Shown piece after piece: positions 1-10,875 of a stretch of 64,000 bases of DNA (its first letter is position 1; each line of letters starts with the position of its first letter). A model generated the notes under the pieces. The model did not search any database, was not told the origin of the DNA, and saw nothing but the letters and a program-made list of their open reading frames with translations. The stretch comes from Cristatella mucedo (lineage: Eukaryota; Bryozoa; Phylactolaemata; Cristatellidae), in NCBI GenBank assembly GCA_009760855.2, contig WPIO01000035.1, forward strand, positions 896,001 to 960,000. The letters run 5' to 3'. The position numbers and the translations under genes are program-made.

Positions 1-671
1 ACTATTGTTCTTAGGCTCGTGCACCCAGTTGCCACCAGCCAAAATGAACACGACTGGCATTGTCATGCTAATTAATGCTACAGGGAAGTAGCTCTCAGAT
101 GAGGTATTGTTCAGCTACTCATGCCATCGGTAGGTTTTATTTTTGTTTGCCTCTTGGTGTTGTAGAAGCTAGTTCGGGTAGTGCCTGTCCCAAGTGGTGG
201 TGGTCCCACTAGTAGTACTGAATCAATCCATCAAAACACTCCTCGGTTGTCCGCCCTGGACTTGCAAGTACACAGAACTCAGGGTGAGCTGAGTGTGAGA
301 AGTTATGAAAGAAGATGACGTCTGGGCCGAAGAAGTGAAACCATAGATCCCTCGCACCTGATATGATTTGTCAGAAGCCACGTTGTCGTAGGATGTGAAG
401 CTCATTCGAGCAGCAGCTGAGTGACCCATTGAAGTCAGATCGGTGTGCTTAGGGAGCCACTGTTGTGGTGGTATGAGGACAGCCATGTCCTCTTTCGCTT
501 GTGTGTGGAAACAATCTCTTAGGCTGATACGATTGGGGGTCTCTGTGAGCAATGCAGTATGGCGACGTGGCAACACGGTTGTGCTGCTTTTGCTGTCGAT
601 TGCTTAGGAAAGGCCCTTTGGCGAGCCGCTGCTGCGCGAAGTCTAACACAGTCTTCTTCTGTCCGCCGTAG
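1..671. other. Sequence upstream of first visible CLIC exon
   Basis: The first recognised CLIC exon opens at 672 behind a good acceptor, so this stretch should be intron or 5' flank. CLIC proteins normally have roughly 10-25 residues before the part encoded at 672. I found no convincing short exon with a start codon and a phase-0 donor here. The minus-strand open frames in the region look like chance. Confidence 0.5.
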
Positions 672-861
672 GCTTCGGCCATCGACAAGGAGCGAAAGGG
701 CTCGTGCCCGCTGTGCCACCAATGGTTCATGGCGTTCTATGTGCTGTCGGAGCAAGGCTACTGCGACCTGCTCGTGACCACGATCGTGCCCGAGAACCCG
801 CCCAAGTATTTCACCGAGTTGCGGACTAGCGGCCGTCTTCCTGACATACGCGTCGTCAAAG
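672..861 (+). CDS. CLIC exon with CPLC glutaredoxin motif
   Basis: Acceptor CCGTAG ends at 671 and the donor GT is at 862. The 190 nt encode 63 residues plus one base (phase 1). The exon starts ASAIDKERKGSCPLCHQW, the thioredoxin-fold N-terminal part. The first cysteine of CPLC aligns with the redox cysteine of glutaredoxins and vertebrate CLICs. A second cysteine makes it a potential dithiol site. Confidence 0.9.
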
Positions 862-3800
862 GTTGGTGATCCTGGTCGAGCGTGCTAGCTTCCTTGCACT
901 GAAACTGCCTTCCCTTCCCCAGCCTATGCTGCTCTCGCTTGGTGCTGGCCACGGAATTCGCCAGCAGCACAATGCTGAGAAATGGTGACCTCACGAAGGA
1001 GTGAGTAGTGAGATTGTCAAGATCCGGAACCGCCAGCCCGTGACCTGGCTTTGGGGGATGCTTTCTCGTTTGGACCACTGTAAAGCCGAACTGGCTGCAG
1101 TGCTTGTCAGTGCCAAATAACAGGATGCCTGACAGCTGCTGCCTAGCTGTTCTATCGGGTAGACCTTGGCTGCCGAACGTCTTAGGGCATAGCTGCCTTC
1201 ATCAGCCTGCCCATTCCAGCCCTGCCTTGCCCTACTGTAGTTATTGGGAGCAAGTAGTGAGTGCTAGCACCAGGTGACTCATCTTCTGAAGCTGCTTTGT
1301 GCCTTGCCAGTCATGCTCTGCTCTGCTCTGCTCTGCTTGTGGCTTGGCATCCAACCTCGAACTGTTAATGAGAGGATTTGATTTAGGGGGGTATTACTGT
1401 TGGGATTGGATCCTTCAGCTGCTTCCTACTGCTACCGACCGACTGCGCATTTGCCTGCCCGATAGGAGAACCCAAATGCATGGCATGCTGGTTGTGGCAT
1501 CAGAATCGCCTGATTGAAACGTATGATGAGTCGATAATGGGGTGGATGTTATATGTATGGCTCGTGACATTTGTACTGGCCAGTTGGCAATACCGCCGAA
1601 GTCTGAGGAAGGAAACGGAGGGTTTGGCCTGTCGGACTCAGCGCACGACCATGCTGGCATGACTTATGATAGAGATTGAGAAAGACCACTCGATCGGACG
1701 TGTTTGCACCTGGGTGTCTTACAGCGCGGTGAAGGCCGTGGCGTGGCCAGTTGCAGCCCTATGAGGCTGGCCATGGTCAGGATATTTTGAGGGAATGCGC
1801 TAAACGAACTTAAATTGGCAAATCACCGAAAGTGTCATTTTGCATAATTTTGACCTTTCGGCATAACAAGCCGGCAGGAGATGCGTTTTCTTCCAAATTT
1901 GTACAGCTTGCTGTTGTGTTTAGAGCTATTATTATAGATGCGGTTTCGTTATTGTATCTATGAAGAATAAAGAAATTTCTATTGCTGTCACTATGCGTAA
2001 TAAAGAATTTTTTATTGGTGTCACCAGACAAGTGCTCGCAAATAATTTCCAGCAAGCCTAATGATATTTGCTATTTGTCATTGGGAAGATGCGATTTTGA
2101 TACTTCACCGTTTTCACAAATTTATTTAGTTAGGGGCATATGTATGTAGCTTATTTAGTAGATGTTGCTCATCTGGCTGTACTGCGTTGTCAGGCTAGAG
2201 CAGCCAAGAGCAATGCAGCAGGTATATATCAAGATCCCCAAATAACTCGGTTAAGTTAGTATCGCTAGGTCATGCCTGCTCACCAAGCTTATGTAGCCGA
2301 GTTGAAGTGTAAATATTTGGCAATTCCTTCCCTAACGACAGACTTGGCATGCAAGCTCTCAACGGATGTGCCACATTGAATGCTTCCTCGGCTCCCTTAA
2401 AAGCTCTGTAGCTGCCAGCTCTGTGTATACAGCCAGAATCCGCATGCCAAAGGTGCACTGCCCATCAAAGGTCTTTAGCCTCCCCTAAAAAAATTGGCAT
2501 ACCTCTTCTTCGGAGAGCCGGAAGCTGTGCTCCAACGACATGCCGCCGGAATCCTTTTTAGACTTTATCTGAAGAGAAATTGGTTGCACCCCTCGTTTTC
2601 TTCTAGGAGCGTATTGCTTGGCTCCAAAGTTGTGCTACCCAAGCGATTTGCTTTAGCCACGTCTAGAGAGCGGCAGAGAGTGCGTTGCCTCCTCTAGAGA
2701 AAGCCTTCAAAGCTGCACACCCAAGGCTTGCTGTTTGGAAGGGCTCTAGCCCTTTCCAAATGAATCGCTGCTCATCATTTCTGGATGGTGTGAAGCTCCT
2801 CGGACCGGCCCTAAAACGAAATTGCCTCCCTCCCCTCATTTTTGAGAGCCTGCCCCGCAGCTTAGTGAAAGATTCTCGTGCTGCCGTAGCCCATCTAAAA
2901 GTGTAATGGCTCCATGTGAAGTAATGAGAACCCCCCCCCCCCTCTTCCGAAGTTGCTGCTGCTGCAAGTGCACCATCGTGCACCTTGCTAGCCCATTCAG
3001 CCTCATCCTTAATAAGGCGAGACCTTGCGTTGGAGTGGCAGCATACAAGCTGTGCACTCCAAAGTCGCCTACCGAGGAGCCTGCTGACAGCCATCCCACT
3101 GTCCAAGCATGCCCTTCCCTGGCAGCCTGGCACGACGGGGGGTGGTGTGGCTTGGCACTTAGAAAGGGATGGCTTAAAGAAACGTGCCCGGTGACAAACA
3201 TGCAGCACGCGACTTTCGTGACACCTTTGGCGCGGGGGGGGGGGGGTGGGTGAGTGATGGTGGTTGACCCACACTTGAAGCTTCTCTCGTAGCCCCCCCC
3301 CAACCGTCCATGATCCTGCTCAGTGACGCTGTCGGGTGCTTCATCTGTCGAGCAGGTTTTGATTGGCTGCTAGATCACCCTTTCTTCGAATGCATTGCTA
3401 CAATAGCCTCTTTTACTCCCTGAGTCGACTGTATGCTGTTTGCAGTTCGTTCATGTATTATTGCATCGTACGGCTCGGCATTGTTGGCTGATTCCGTTGT
3501 AGGCGAGCTGAATGGCGTTGATGTGTCAAACGTTGTGTGTGATACAAATGACGAGATTGAAGAATTCATGCGGAAATTCGGCTGTGAGGACCTGCTTACA
3601 TGGAAAGAATCCAAGGAGGAAGCAGAGGCCGAGAAAGTGTTTGCTGACCTGTACCGTGTATGTAAATGAATACTAATGGCGCATGACGTTCTTTGAGCTT
3701 TTTGTAGCACACTGTGATGCTTTTCTGCTGCTTTGTGGAATGAAGTCGTTATATTCGTCACTTGTCATGCATTTGGTAGGGGTAGCCTGTGGTTTTTATG

Positions 3801-6800
3801 GTGGTGTCGTAGTGTGCAAGCCTCGCTGTGTCCTGCCATAAATCCTGCACGTTTTATTTCTTATGCTTGTAGAACTTCAACACGTTCCTGCAGACTGGCA
3901 ATGCTGCAGCTATGGAGGCCGATCTTAAGAAGCTCAATGCATTCTTGGGGGAGAAGGGTGCTGCATTTCTTCTAGGACCCTCCATTACTTATGGCGACTG
4001 TCTTCTATTACCCAAGTTGCAGCATTTGCGAGTGGCCTCCAAGGTATGCAGCAGCCGATGATTGGCGTCGTTGCATTCGTCGCGTGCAATCTCCGTGTCT
4101 CAATAGGGTATTGCAAGGAGATGCTCTGGATCCTTCCATTCGTGGCATTATTCGTCTAGACTTGTAACTCACCACTCACAGGTCTTCTTGCGCGTGCATT
4201 AAGACGCCAATAGTTGCCACAAAACTCGGCAGCCAGGCCTGTCTGTCGTGAACGTTGCAACCGCCGAGTTACTCCACTTCACGCCGGCCGGTGCCGGCTT
4301 GCATCAACCAGCGTGTAGACCAAAATTCTGTCACTCACTTTTAGTTCTCTTCATTCTCTCCCTCCGACCTATTTATCCGAAATATTTCATCGGGGTTCAC
4401 ATCATACCACCCAATGTTCTGACTCAATCCGCAGGTTAAAACTACATGTTCCTAACAGCATTTTCTCTGCCCCTATGAATTGTCCTTTAGTGCTTACCCA
4501 TGCTGACACTGAGCGAGGTTTTGTCGCTCACTTTTCGGTCACTCCATTCTTTGGCTCCAGCCTATCCTTTGGAGATCGTGCATTTAGTTCGTATGCTCCC
4601 AAAGTCTGGAACTCACTCCCGACTTGCGTCAGAACATCCCCTGACTGGATCACATTTAAAAGAACTTGAAAACACAACATATTTAGGACAGGCATTTAGT
4701 GGGTCTCTGTGATTCGTCCTTTATGTGCTTATGCATGCTGACAGTGTGCATGCTGCCACTAACCATGCTTGCATGCTGACCGTGTACATGTCACCCCTAA
4801 CCGTGCTATTCATGTTTATCAAGCATGGTTTTTCTCACCATTCAATCGCGTTTCTCTTTGCAGCAAATGTAAAGATCCTAGAAAGAGATTGAGTTCTCTG
4901 AGGGCGCTTTATCAAGTGCATTATTATTATTTTAGCGTATGATCACTAATCGATACTCTTCCTTTGTAGCATATTTTATGTACCTAGTAAGACATTGGTT
5001 TTTGTAGGGTGCTTTACAAATGTCTTAGTATTATCATTAAATCCTAGGGCCTAGCAATAGTTATCTAGGTTTCTTTTGCTGGTCTCACTTTGCTTTGCAA
5101 AAAACTCGTCTTTTAAGGGTAAATTTTGAGAAGTTAATGAGAAGTTATGCTCATATATTGAATAATTGTTCTGGGTACCTTTCAAAAGACAAACGTGTTA
5201 TAAATGGGATCTGACGTTTTGAAGGTTTCTGCATAAAAGTAAATCTTTAAAAAATGGTTTGGTAATAATATTTGTATAGCGCCATCAGAAAACTAAATCT
5301 TTGTCTAGGTACTTAACAGATGCTGTATAGAAAGCATTACTAAATGATTGGTCATAGCATTCGTAATAGCAGGCACAGTTTTAAGCTGGTACATGCACAC
5401 GAAGGATGAATCAGGTTAACCATGTCCAGCCTGAAGTGAACCGGAAACACATTAACTATCCATATCCAACCCGGGAGTAAACCAGAAAACATCTTTAACT
5501 ACAGAATTTACCAATCTCTGCATCATGTATGGCTCATGTTTCAGTTCGTTGAACAATTGGTTCATCAAGATACATGTTTGCAGCTTGTTTAGGTACACGC
5601 TTTTGACTTTTAAAGACAATGTATCTTGTAGATGTATGCCTAATAAATTCCATAGCTCGACCATTACTTAACTGATCAACGTGAAATTTCACTTTTAAGC
5701 AACTCTGCTTGTGCAGCACTGAAAGAGCTCATTTTTTAATTTGGTTGGATAAGTTTTGTTATGCATGTCATATGCCGCAAATGAAGCTGTTTAAAAGTCT
5801 GTTCCAAATATGTTCCTCATCGAACTTCGAACTAGTTCCTCGATCGCCGAGCTTTAACAAGTTGTGAGACAAGTCATACACGATGCAGAGGTGGATAGGT
5901 TTTTAGTCGTGAACATGTTTTTCTGGTTTACTTCCATATTAGACATGGTTTGCCTGATCATTTTTAAGCATTTTTTTTTACGTGGAAATTGTCAAAACTT
6001 CAGGTTCCTATCTAACATTTTGTGTCGTTTCAAATGTACTCTAAACTTAATATTCGATTGCTGGACCAGTCTTATTTGCTCAACGTTGAAAATACTGTTA
6101 GCCGATGTAACAGCCTTTTTTGTATACCTGCAGAATAGCCTTAACAGCTCTCACCACCCCTTGGAGTTGACAATTAAGGGTCGCCCGCTGTAATATTCGA
6201 ACCCATGTCCTCGTTCGTGAAGAGCGAGCGCTTTACCTACTGGGTTATCACGGCCCATAAATTTACCCTTAGCACACCGTCGTGCTGCACTAGGTGCTGT
6301 GACTGCTATTCAGGCATTGAATAGGTATTCTGCCTTTCATCTGCACCAGCAACAATGGCACTGCCTTGAGAGGGGGGAATGTGGATGCCTGCAGTACACG
6401 TGAGGTCATGTATTTCTGCTGCCGTGCAGCATTTTGCGCTATTTGTCGGCATCGTATTCATGGGTTTCTTTTCTCTTCTGAGGCCGACCGATAGCCAATC
6501 ACGGAGGAAGAGGTTATCTCGGTGGGGGGCTGCTCGAAATGCTCCCACTACTGACCTTACCCTAGTACTCGTCGATGGTTTGGTGAATACAAGAAGTCGT
6601 TGTACATGGTTAAGATTGCGGAGCCTTACCGAAAACCTTGGGAGGAGCGAGCAACGTTATGCCGCCCTGCCTGAGCACAGTTGATTTATTTTTTGAGCCA
6701 CCCAGGGCATGTACCATCAACAAGATTACTATGACGTGCAGTTTAGATGTGCCTGTAGTAATAACTCGTTAGCTGCATTTGCCGTGCAAAGTGCATGTAG

Positions 6801-7503
6801 TTGCCTCGTGCATGCATGTTCTTGTTCGGGAATCTATCCCAGGCTTGTAAGTGATGGAATCAGTGCTGCCGTATGCAGTAGGATTCGGCCTATGGATGCC
6901 AAGATGAGGTTGCTGAAAGTTCTGATGAGTATCCCTGGATTTTTTTAAATATCGACTATGCCTAGTGCCAGTATCACGATGTTCGTGCCTCGATACATTT
7001 TTCTTAACTTTACTGGCTAGCAACACGTTAAGGTTACTTGCAGGCTATGCGTTTTTCCCTTAAGGTTCTTGGGGAACCTGCTAGTCTTGCATGATCCCCT
7101 GGCATGTTTATCATCGCAGGCTTATTTGTTTTGCCACACAGTGGTAAGCGACTGAACCGTGAGGTTAAAAGGCAGTTTTTTTATGTGCTAATGATCTCTA
7201 ACATGAAATTAGCTTAAATTATCTGCAAAGTTTGAAATCCATTTGCTTTTACAGGCATATCGTGATTATGAGATTGACCCCAGTCTGACACACCTTTGGC
7301 GATACTTGGGTAATGCATACGAAGTGGGTGCCTTCAACAAGTCGTGTCCTAGTGATCAGGACATTGTAAAGCACTACGAAAAGAAGTGCCCAGTTCCGTT
7401 ACCTCCCGGTCGACATCCGAGCATCTCCAAGGCTACCTACACGTTTGACATCGCCGAGGCAGCCAAGGCAGCATTTGCTGCTGCTGACAACAGTGGGGAG
7501 TAG
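672..7503 (+). CDS. Chloride intracellular channel (CLIC) family protein, 5' end missing
   Basis: Four exons (672-861, 3503-3657, 3873-4043, 7255-7503) join in continuous phase to 254 residues. CLICs are glutathione-transferase-fold proteins that exist as soluble glutaredoxin-like enzymes and can insert into membranes; most are about 240-255 aa. Visible: a glutaredoxin-type CPLC motif at residues 12-15, an LPDI stretch that may hold the fold's cis-proline (about residue 55), an acidic TNDEIEEF helix, and the all-helical C-terminal half with YGDCLLLPKL and WRYLGNAY, both diagnostic of CLICs. Donors are GTTGGT, GTATGT and GTATGC; all acceptors end in AG. The first exon lies upstream or was not recognised. 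The tail after HYEKKC (about 40 residues, Ala-rich) runs beyond the usual end. Family assignment is firm; channel activity is not shown by sequence. Confidence 0.9.
862..3502 (+). other. CLIC intron 1
   Basis: Phase-1 intron of 2641 bp. It contains homopolymer runs (12 C at 2931-2942, 13 G at 3234-3246) and a short hairpin at 2734-2760. Two minus-strand open frames (203 aa ending at 2663, 155 aa ending at 2836) overlap in different frames, match nothing I know and include translated homopolymers. I treat them as non-coding. Confidence 0.7.
2734..2760. repeat. Small inverted repeat (hairpin) in CLIC intron 1
   Basis: TTTGGAAGGGCT and AGCCCTTTCCAAA are inverted copies of each other with one bulged base and a two-base loop. 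It could fold as a short stem in DNA or RNA. Nothing suggests a function. Confidence 0.5.
3503..3657 (+). CDS. CLIC exon 2 (visible), domain linker
   Basis: Acceptor TTGTAG ends at 3502; donor GTATGT starts at 3658. The first two bases complete the Gly codon split with the previous exon, then 51 codons follow. It encodes the end of the thioredoxin-like domain (GELNGVDVSNVV, TNDEIEEFMRKFG) and the start of the helical domain (EKVFADLYR). An upstream in-frame ATG at 3433 lies before the acceptor and is intronic. Confidence 0.88.
3873..4043 (+). CDS. CLIC exon 3 (visible), helical domain
   Basis: Acceptor GCTTGTAG ends at 3872; donor GTATGC starts at 4044. 57 codons encode NFNTFLQTG, the helix LKKLNAFLGEKG and the family signature YGDCLLLPKLQHL. 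The CLIC foot loop that is long and acidic in vertebrates is very short here. Confidence 0.9.
4225..4940 (+). mobile_element. CR1-A LINE 3' fragments
   Basis: Decayed coding for the C-terminal tail of a CR1-like ORF2, including FGDRAFSSYAPKVWNSLP near 4570-4620, followed by a 3' untranslated part and the family terminus TTCTCTGAGGGCGCTTTATC with an (ATT)n tail ending near 4940. The order of repeated pieces (LTFSSLHSL-like at about 4340 and LTFRSLHSL-like at about 4520) suggests two overlapping truncated copies. Frameshifts and stops show it is dead. Confidence 0.8.
6120..6262 (-). mobile_element. SINE B copy
   Basis: Reads on the minus strand as a tRNA-like head (box B as GGGTTCGAATATT) followed by the SINE B body and an AAGGCTATTCTG-like tail. 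It resembles the better preserved copy at 28833-29004. It lies in CLIC intron 3. Confidence 0.65.
7255..7503 (+). CDS. CLIC last exon with stop codon
   Basis: Acceptor TTTTACAG ends at 7254; stop TAG is at 7501-7503. It encodes AYRDYEIDPSLTHLWRYLGN and onward, the final helices of the CLIC fold, up to KHYEKKC. A Pro- and Ala-rich extension ending DNSGE follows. An in-frame ATG at 7243 is intronic. Confidence 0.92.
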   Translation, partial: AYRDYEIDPSLTHLWRYLGNAYEVGAFNKSCPSDQDIVKHYEKKCPVPLPPGRHPSISKATYTFDIAEAAKAAFAAADNSGE

Positions 7504-8592
7504 GCTTGCAGAGGGACAGTGTGAGGACCTCCACATCGGCTGGCTTGTCTTTTGTGCTAACTGCCGTATTGAGAGCTCTTTGCCCCAGCACAGTTAAGCT
7601 TGCTTGTTTAGGGAGCGTAAGAGAAGGGGTGTCGATGTGTGCCGATCTGATTACAGAAATCTCACTCGGCCAGTAGGGCCTGGTTAAGGCTTGGCATGCA
7701 TGCTGCGCGGTGCGCCGAATACCTGATCTTTACCTGGTAGGTTTTTTAGTGCGTGCGAGGAAGTTGTGTGCAAGCTGGCAGGCATGCATCTAAAGTGTTA
7801 GTCCTGCTCGTAAACCACGATAGTTATAATTTCAGTCATTAGACCACATATCAAGCATGCCATTCGCTTAACCTTGCTTAAGTGTCTCTTTGTCTCTGCA
7901 TGCAGGGTTATTCACCAATTCAATATGTTCGTATGTGCATCGTTCTTCTAATGGAAGCTGGGTCTCCTAACATTTATCCTCTTGGGCAGATCTGTGCACG
8001 CGTGCTTCTGTGAACTGAATCGCTTATAGTGCAATCCCATCTCGCTATAGCATCTAAGCTGTATTGTACGACTGTGCTAGCTGTCATAATATAACCAGGC
8101 ATCCTTAGAATAAACGAGTTTATTACTTTTGCCAACTGCTTTGACTTGTCGTTTTTTGTCTGCGAGTGGTAGCTAATCGAATGTGCCCACGGGAGCGTCT
8201 TCGAACCTTGCCTTGTCATGTATGGGGTATGCTGCAGTTTCGCTCTGTGTAGGTTTCACTTTCCCTTATCCTTGAAGTAGTCGGCTGCAACGTGCCGAGC
8301 CGGACACGGTTGCCGCCTGCTGCACGAAAAGCAAAGCTGCTGGCTAGCAGCTATGCTGCTCGTGGGCAGCCAGCGACGACCTTACCTAGTTTCTCGACCG
8401 CTTCTACACAGACGCTTGGGTGCATGGTTTCCGTGTAGGTAGCTGCCAGCAGCTGTGTGTGCGTTCGCACCAGTACGAGCCCTCGTTTGGTCTGCACGGG
8501 AAAGCATGTAGAAAAGCCAGCCAAGGATCAGAGCTGTCAAGCCAGTGCACAGTGCGGCAAAGCTAGCCGGTTCAGAACCATTCACGAGCTTC
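7504..8592 (+). other. CLIC 3' UTR and flank
   Basis: From the stop to about 8115 this is probably 3' UTR, judged by the poly(A) signal at 8109. The remainder up to the SINE at 8593 has no recognised gene or repeat. Confidence 0.45.
8109..8114 (+). terminator. Candidate CLIC polyadenylation signal
   Basis: AATAAA about 605 bases after the CLIC stop, followed within 40 bases by a T/GT-rich stretch (GTCGTTTTTTGTCTG). This is the first canonical hexamer I noticed downstream. Confidence 0.5.
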
Positions 8593-8739
8593 GCCAAGCT
8601 GGTTTGGTCCAGCGGTAAAGGTGCTCGCCCCGACCAAGGTCTGGCTGAGGTCGTGGGCTCGAGCCCCGAGGCACATGTGAAGCCCCTGAATAGTGATTAA
8701 GTTCTCTTAGGGCGCTATACAAATGAACTATATTTTTTT
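8593..8739 (+). mobile_element. SINE A copy (tRNA head, CR1-like tail)
   Basis: Box A TGGTCCAGCGG at 8605-8615 and box B GGCTCGAGCCC at 8656-8666 form an internal RNA polymerase III promoter. The body then runs into GTTCTCTTAGGGCGCTATAC, almost the same as the CR1-A LINE terminus. It is too degenerate around the stems to be a working tRNA gene. Other copies: 28487, 30296, 40931 (+) and 35118 (-). Confidence 0.8.
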
Positions 8740-9985
8740 CTTTCACGTGCTCGAACTTTTGGGTCTTGAGCTCAGTAGGTCACACATGGTGTATTTACAA
8801 ATTAATACTGCTTCCCCAGTTAGTATTTATTCATGCCGATGAGTAGTGACGAAGCAGATGTTTGGAGCTTTGGCAAGTAGTTGATTGGTAGTCGGGGAGG
8901 GGGTTGGAGAGCTGGCAGGGCTGAGCAAGATTCGGCACCTGATGGATACATAAGAGGGAAACATAAGTCCCGATGTCTGCTTCAGCTCTTTAGAGCCTGG
9001 CTTAAGCATGTTTTTTTGGTGACAGGCAACCTTTTAAAACAATCACCACGCTAGCGGCTCATTTGTTTTTCCTTTCAGTATTCCTTTCATGTTTTGTCTA
9101 GCAGGTTCGCTTAATGAGATCAGATCAGGGACACGTCGACGTAGACATCGAAGTTGACGACTCTTCGAGATGGGGGAATGGCCAGAAGATTCGAAAAACA
9201 TTTACCAAGTTTTTGAAACGTTACCTATTAAACGACGGACAAGTTATAAATGCAATCCCAAGTTTTGGTGATTGACAGATGACCGGAACATAGTAAATAA
9301 AACTATTGTACTAGGCCCATTTGCTCCGGAAGTAGAATATCGAGCTCAACAAGATGACATTCTTTAAATAATAATAGCACCCGAACTGGGGTTTTTCGAC
9401 ACACTGTAAATAAAAGCAATTCAGCCCTAATAGGAGGCGCAGAACATCACTTCAAACTATGAAATCACGTTTAATTTTAAAAATAGTGACGCCCCCTCGA
9501 GGCCAATATTCTGACTGGTAGTTATACCAACAAGAAAGCATAAACCCAATCACCCTGTGCTTAGCCTGGCGCCTGGAGCTCATAGGCACCTACGGTAAAC
9601 GGCTACGAAAGGCCCTAGCTCCTTACTTGTCAGAACTATGTTTACGTGTGGTACGTTTACGTAGTTTCACAAACTTGAAGTAACTATTGTTCGGCAACTA
9701 GACTATCGTTAGGGAGTGTTTGGTAATACTGCCACGGTAACCTCGATCCACCGCAGCTCTTGGGACAGCTGATCCGGTTCCTGTAGCAGCCATTGAATAC
9801 GCAGGAAGCCGACGGTCCGTTCCTGTGGCAGGTCAGGGGCGTGGATTCAATTCTGTTCACGGGAAATTTAGGTGCTTTAAGTTGTCATTTATGCCGTTAC
9901 TCGGGCTGTATCTATCCAAAGACCTGATACGTGTCTGTGAAGTACACATGCTGCTAGGAATTTTGGTAAGGCATACATTTCGTAG
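8740..9985. other. Intergenic, nothing recognised
   Basis: No exon-like frame, RNA gene or clear repeat was seen. A weak tRNA-like box B (GTGGATTCAATTC near 9841) may be an old SINE remnant. Confidence 0.4.
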
Positions 9986-9989
9986 GCCG

Positions 9990-10355
9990 ATTGGCTGTTA
10001 AGCATGCCCGCCTATCTTCTTCGCTGAAAGAGCTTGTATGGCTGCCGGTTGATCTCCGGACAAAAAGCTAAGTTCTTACGCTAACCCACAAGGTCTGCTG
10101 TAGTTTGGCTCCTTCATAACTACCTGAGCTGCTGCACCAGTTTCAGCCTCCGAGTGCCCTCAGGTCCTTATGGACAATACATTAGACAATTTCTCCAGCT
10201 GAATGACTGTTGGCGACAAAAGCTTTTGCTCTTCGGGTCCTAGACTGTGAAACCTAACTTCCACAACTATTAAGCAAGAATTACTCTCTTTCTGCCGACT
10301 GTGGCGCATTCTTCAAGCAGTCCTGAGCTGCTACTTCCATGATACTCACTACCTA
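9990..10355 (+). mobile_element. CR1-B LINE fragment, left part
   Basis: Decayed reverse-transcriptase tail coding: near 10040 the frame reads WLPVDLRTKS, then VLTLTHKVCCSLAPS, then LLHQFQPPSALRS. These correspond to the CR1-B copies at 35360-37355 and 58010-58480. It is interrupted at about 10355 by another insertion. Confidence 0.75.
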
Positions 10356-10676
10356 CTTCCATGGTACTCACTACTCCCACTGAAGACGTTTACACGACCG
10401 GTTTGATGGCCGACTTAGTCCCGCCCACAGCCCTTCTTCTAATTCGGAAGGCAGATTATACCCATGTGGGAGAAAATTCCCAATGGAAGCCGGCCCGGCC
10501 TACAACTGCAGAAATTGAGTACGTTGCTGCAGCAATCGTTGTGGACGGTGCCACTCGTCTTGTTAATGCTTTTCTACCACTAACCGTTCGATCGTGCTTC
10601 ATTTGCAGCAAATGTTAAGAGCTAGAAAGAGAATGAGCTCTCTGACGGCGCTATATCAAATGCATTATTATTATTA
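10356..10676 (+). mobile_element. Insert in CR1-B ending with a CR1-A 3' terminus
   Basis: The CR1-B sequence stops near CTACTTCCATGATACTCAC and resumes at CTCAACTGCTCTCC. The intervening segment ends in the CR1-A terminus (AGCTCTCTGACGGCGCTATA) and an (ATT)n tail. A near-duplicate of the left flank (CTACTTCCATGGTACTCAC) sits at the 5' edge. This is a LINE nested in a LINE. Confidence 0.65.
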
Positions 10677-10875
10677 TTACCTCAACTGCTCTCCCGACTC
10701 AGCTATGCTTCTCTCTTTTTCTTTGTTGCGAGAGAAGGTCTATTTTATTGGCTGCCGAATTCGTACCGAAAGCTGCCTAGGCTGAGTTTACTATAGAAAC
10801 TCTCCTGCATGCCACTCATATAGTATTGGTGGCTTTGTGGAGTTACAAACAGAGATACATTACGGTACATTGCAA
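10677..10875 (+). mobile_element. CR1-B LINE 3' end
   Basis: Continues the CR1-B copy: CTCAACTGCTCTCCCGACTC, a GCCGAATTCGTACCGAAAGC block, then ACTCTCCTGCATGCC and GGAGTTACAAACAGAGATAC followed by ACATT-like units. The same terminal block, in reverse, is at 58010-58140, 35370-35460 and 41475-41560, so it defines the CR1-B 3' end. Confidence 0.75.

Larger units (their letters stand above)
4044..7254 (+). other. CLIC intron 3 with LINE and SINE relics
   Basis: Phase-0 intron of 3211 bp. It carries CR1-A pieces (4225-4940, and weaker tail-like pieces near 4965-5040 on plus and 5265-5345 on minus) and a minus-strand SINE B (6120-6262). The stretch from about 5040 to 6100 is AT-rich with no recognisable gene. 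The last 900 bases hold nothing I recognise. Confidence 0.6.

Noticed and set aside
2663-3303. Minus-strand frames of 203 and 155 aa in CLIC intron 1
   Set aside because: They overlap in different frames, include translated C and G runs and match no family I know.
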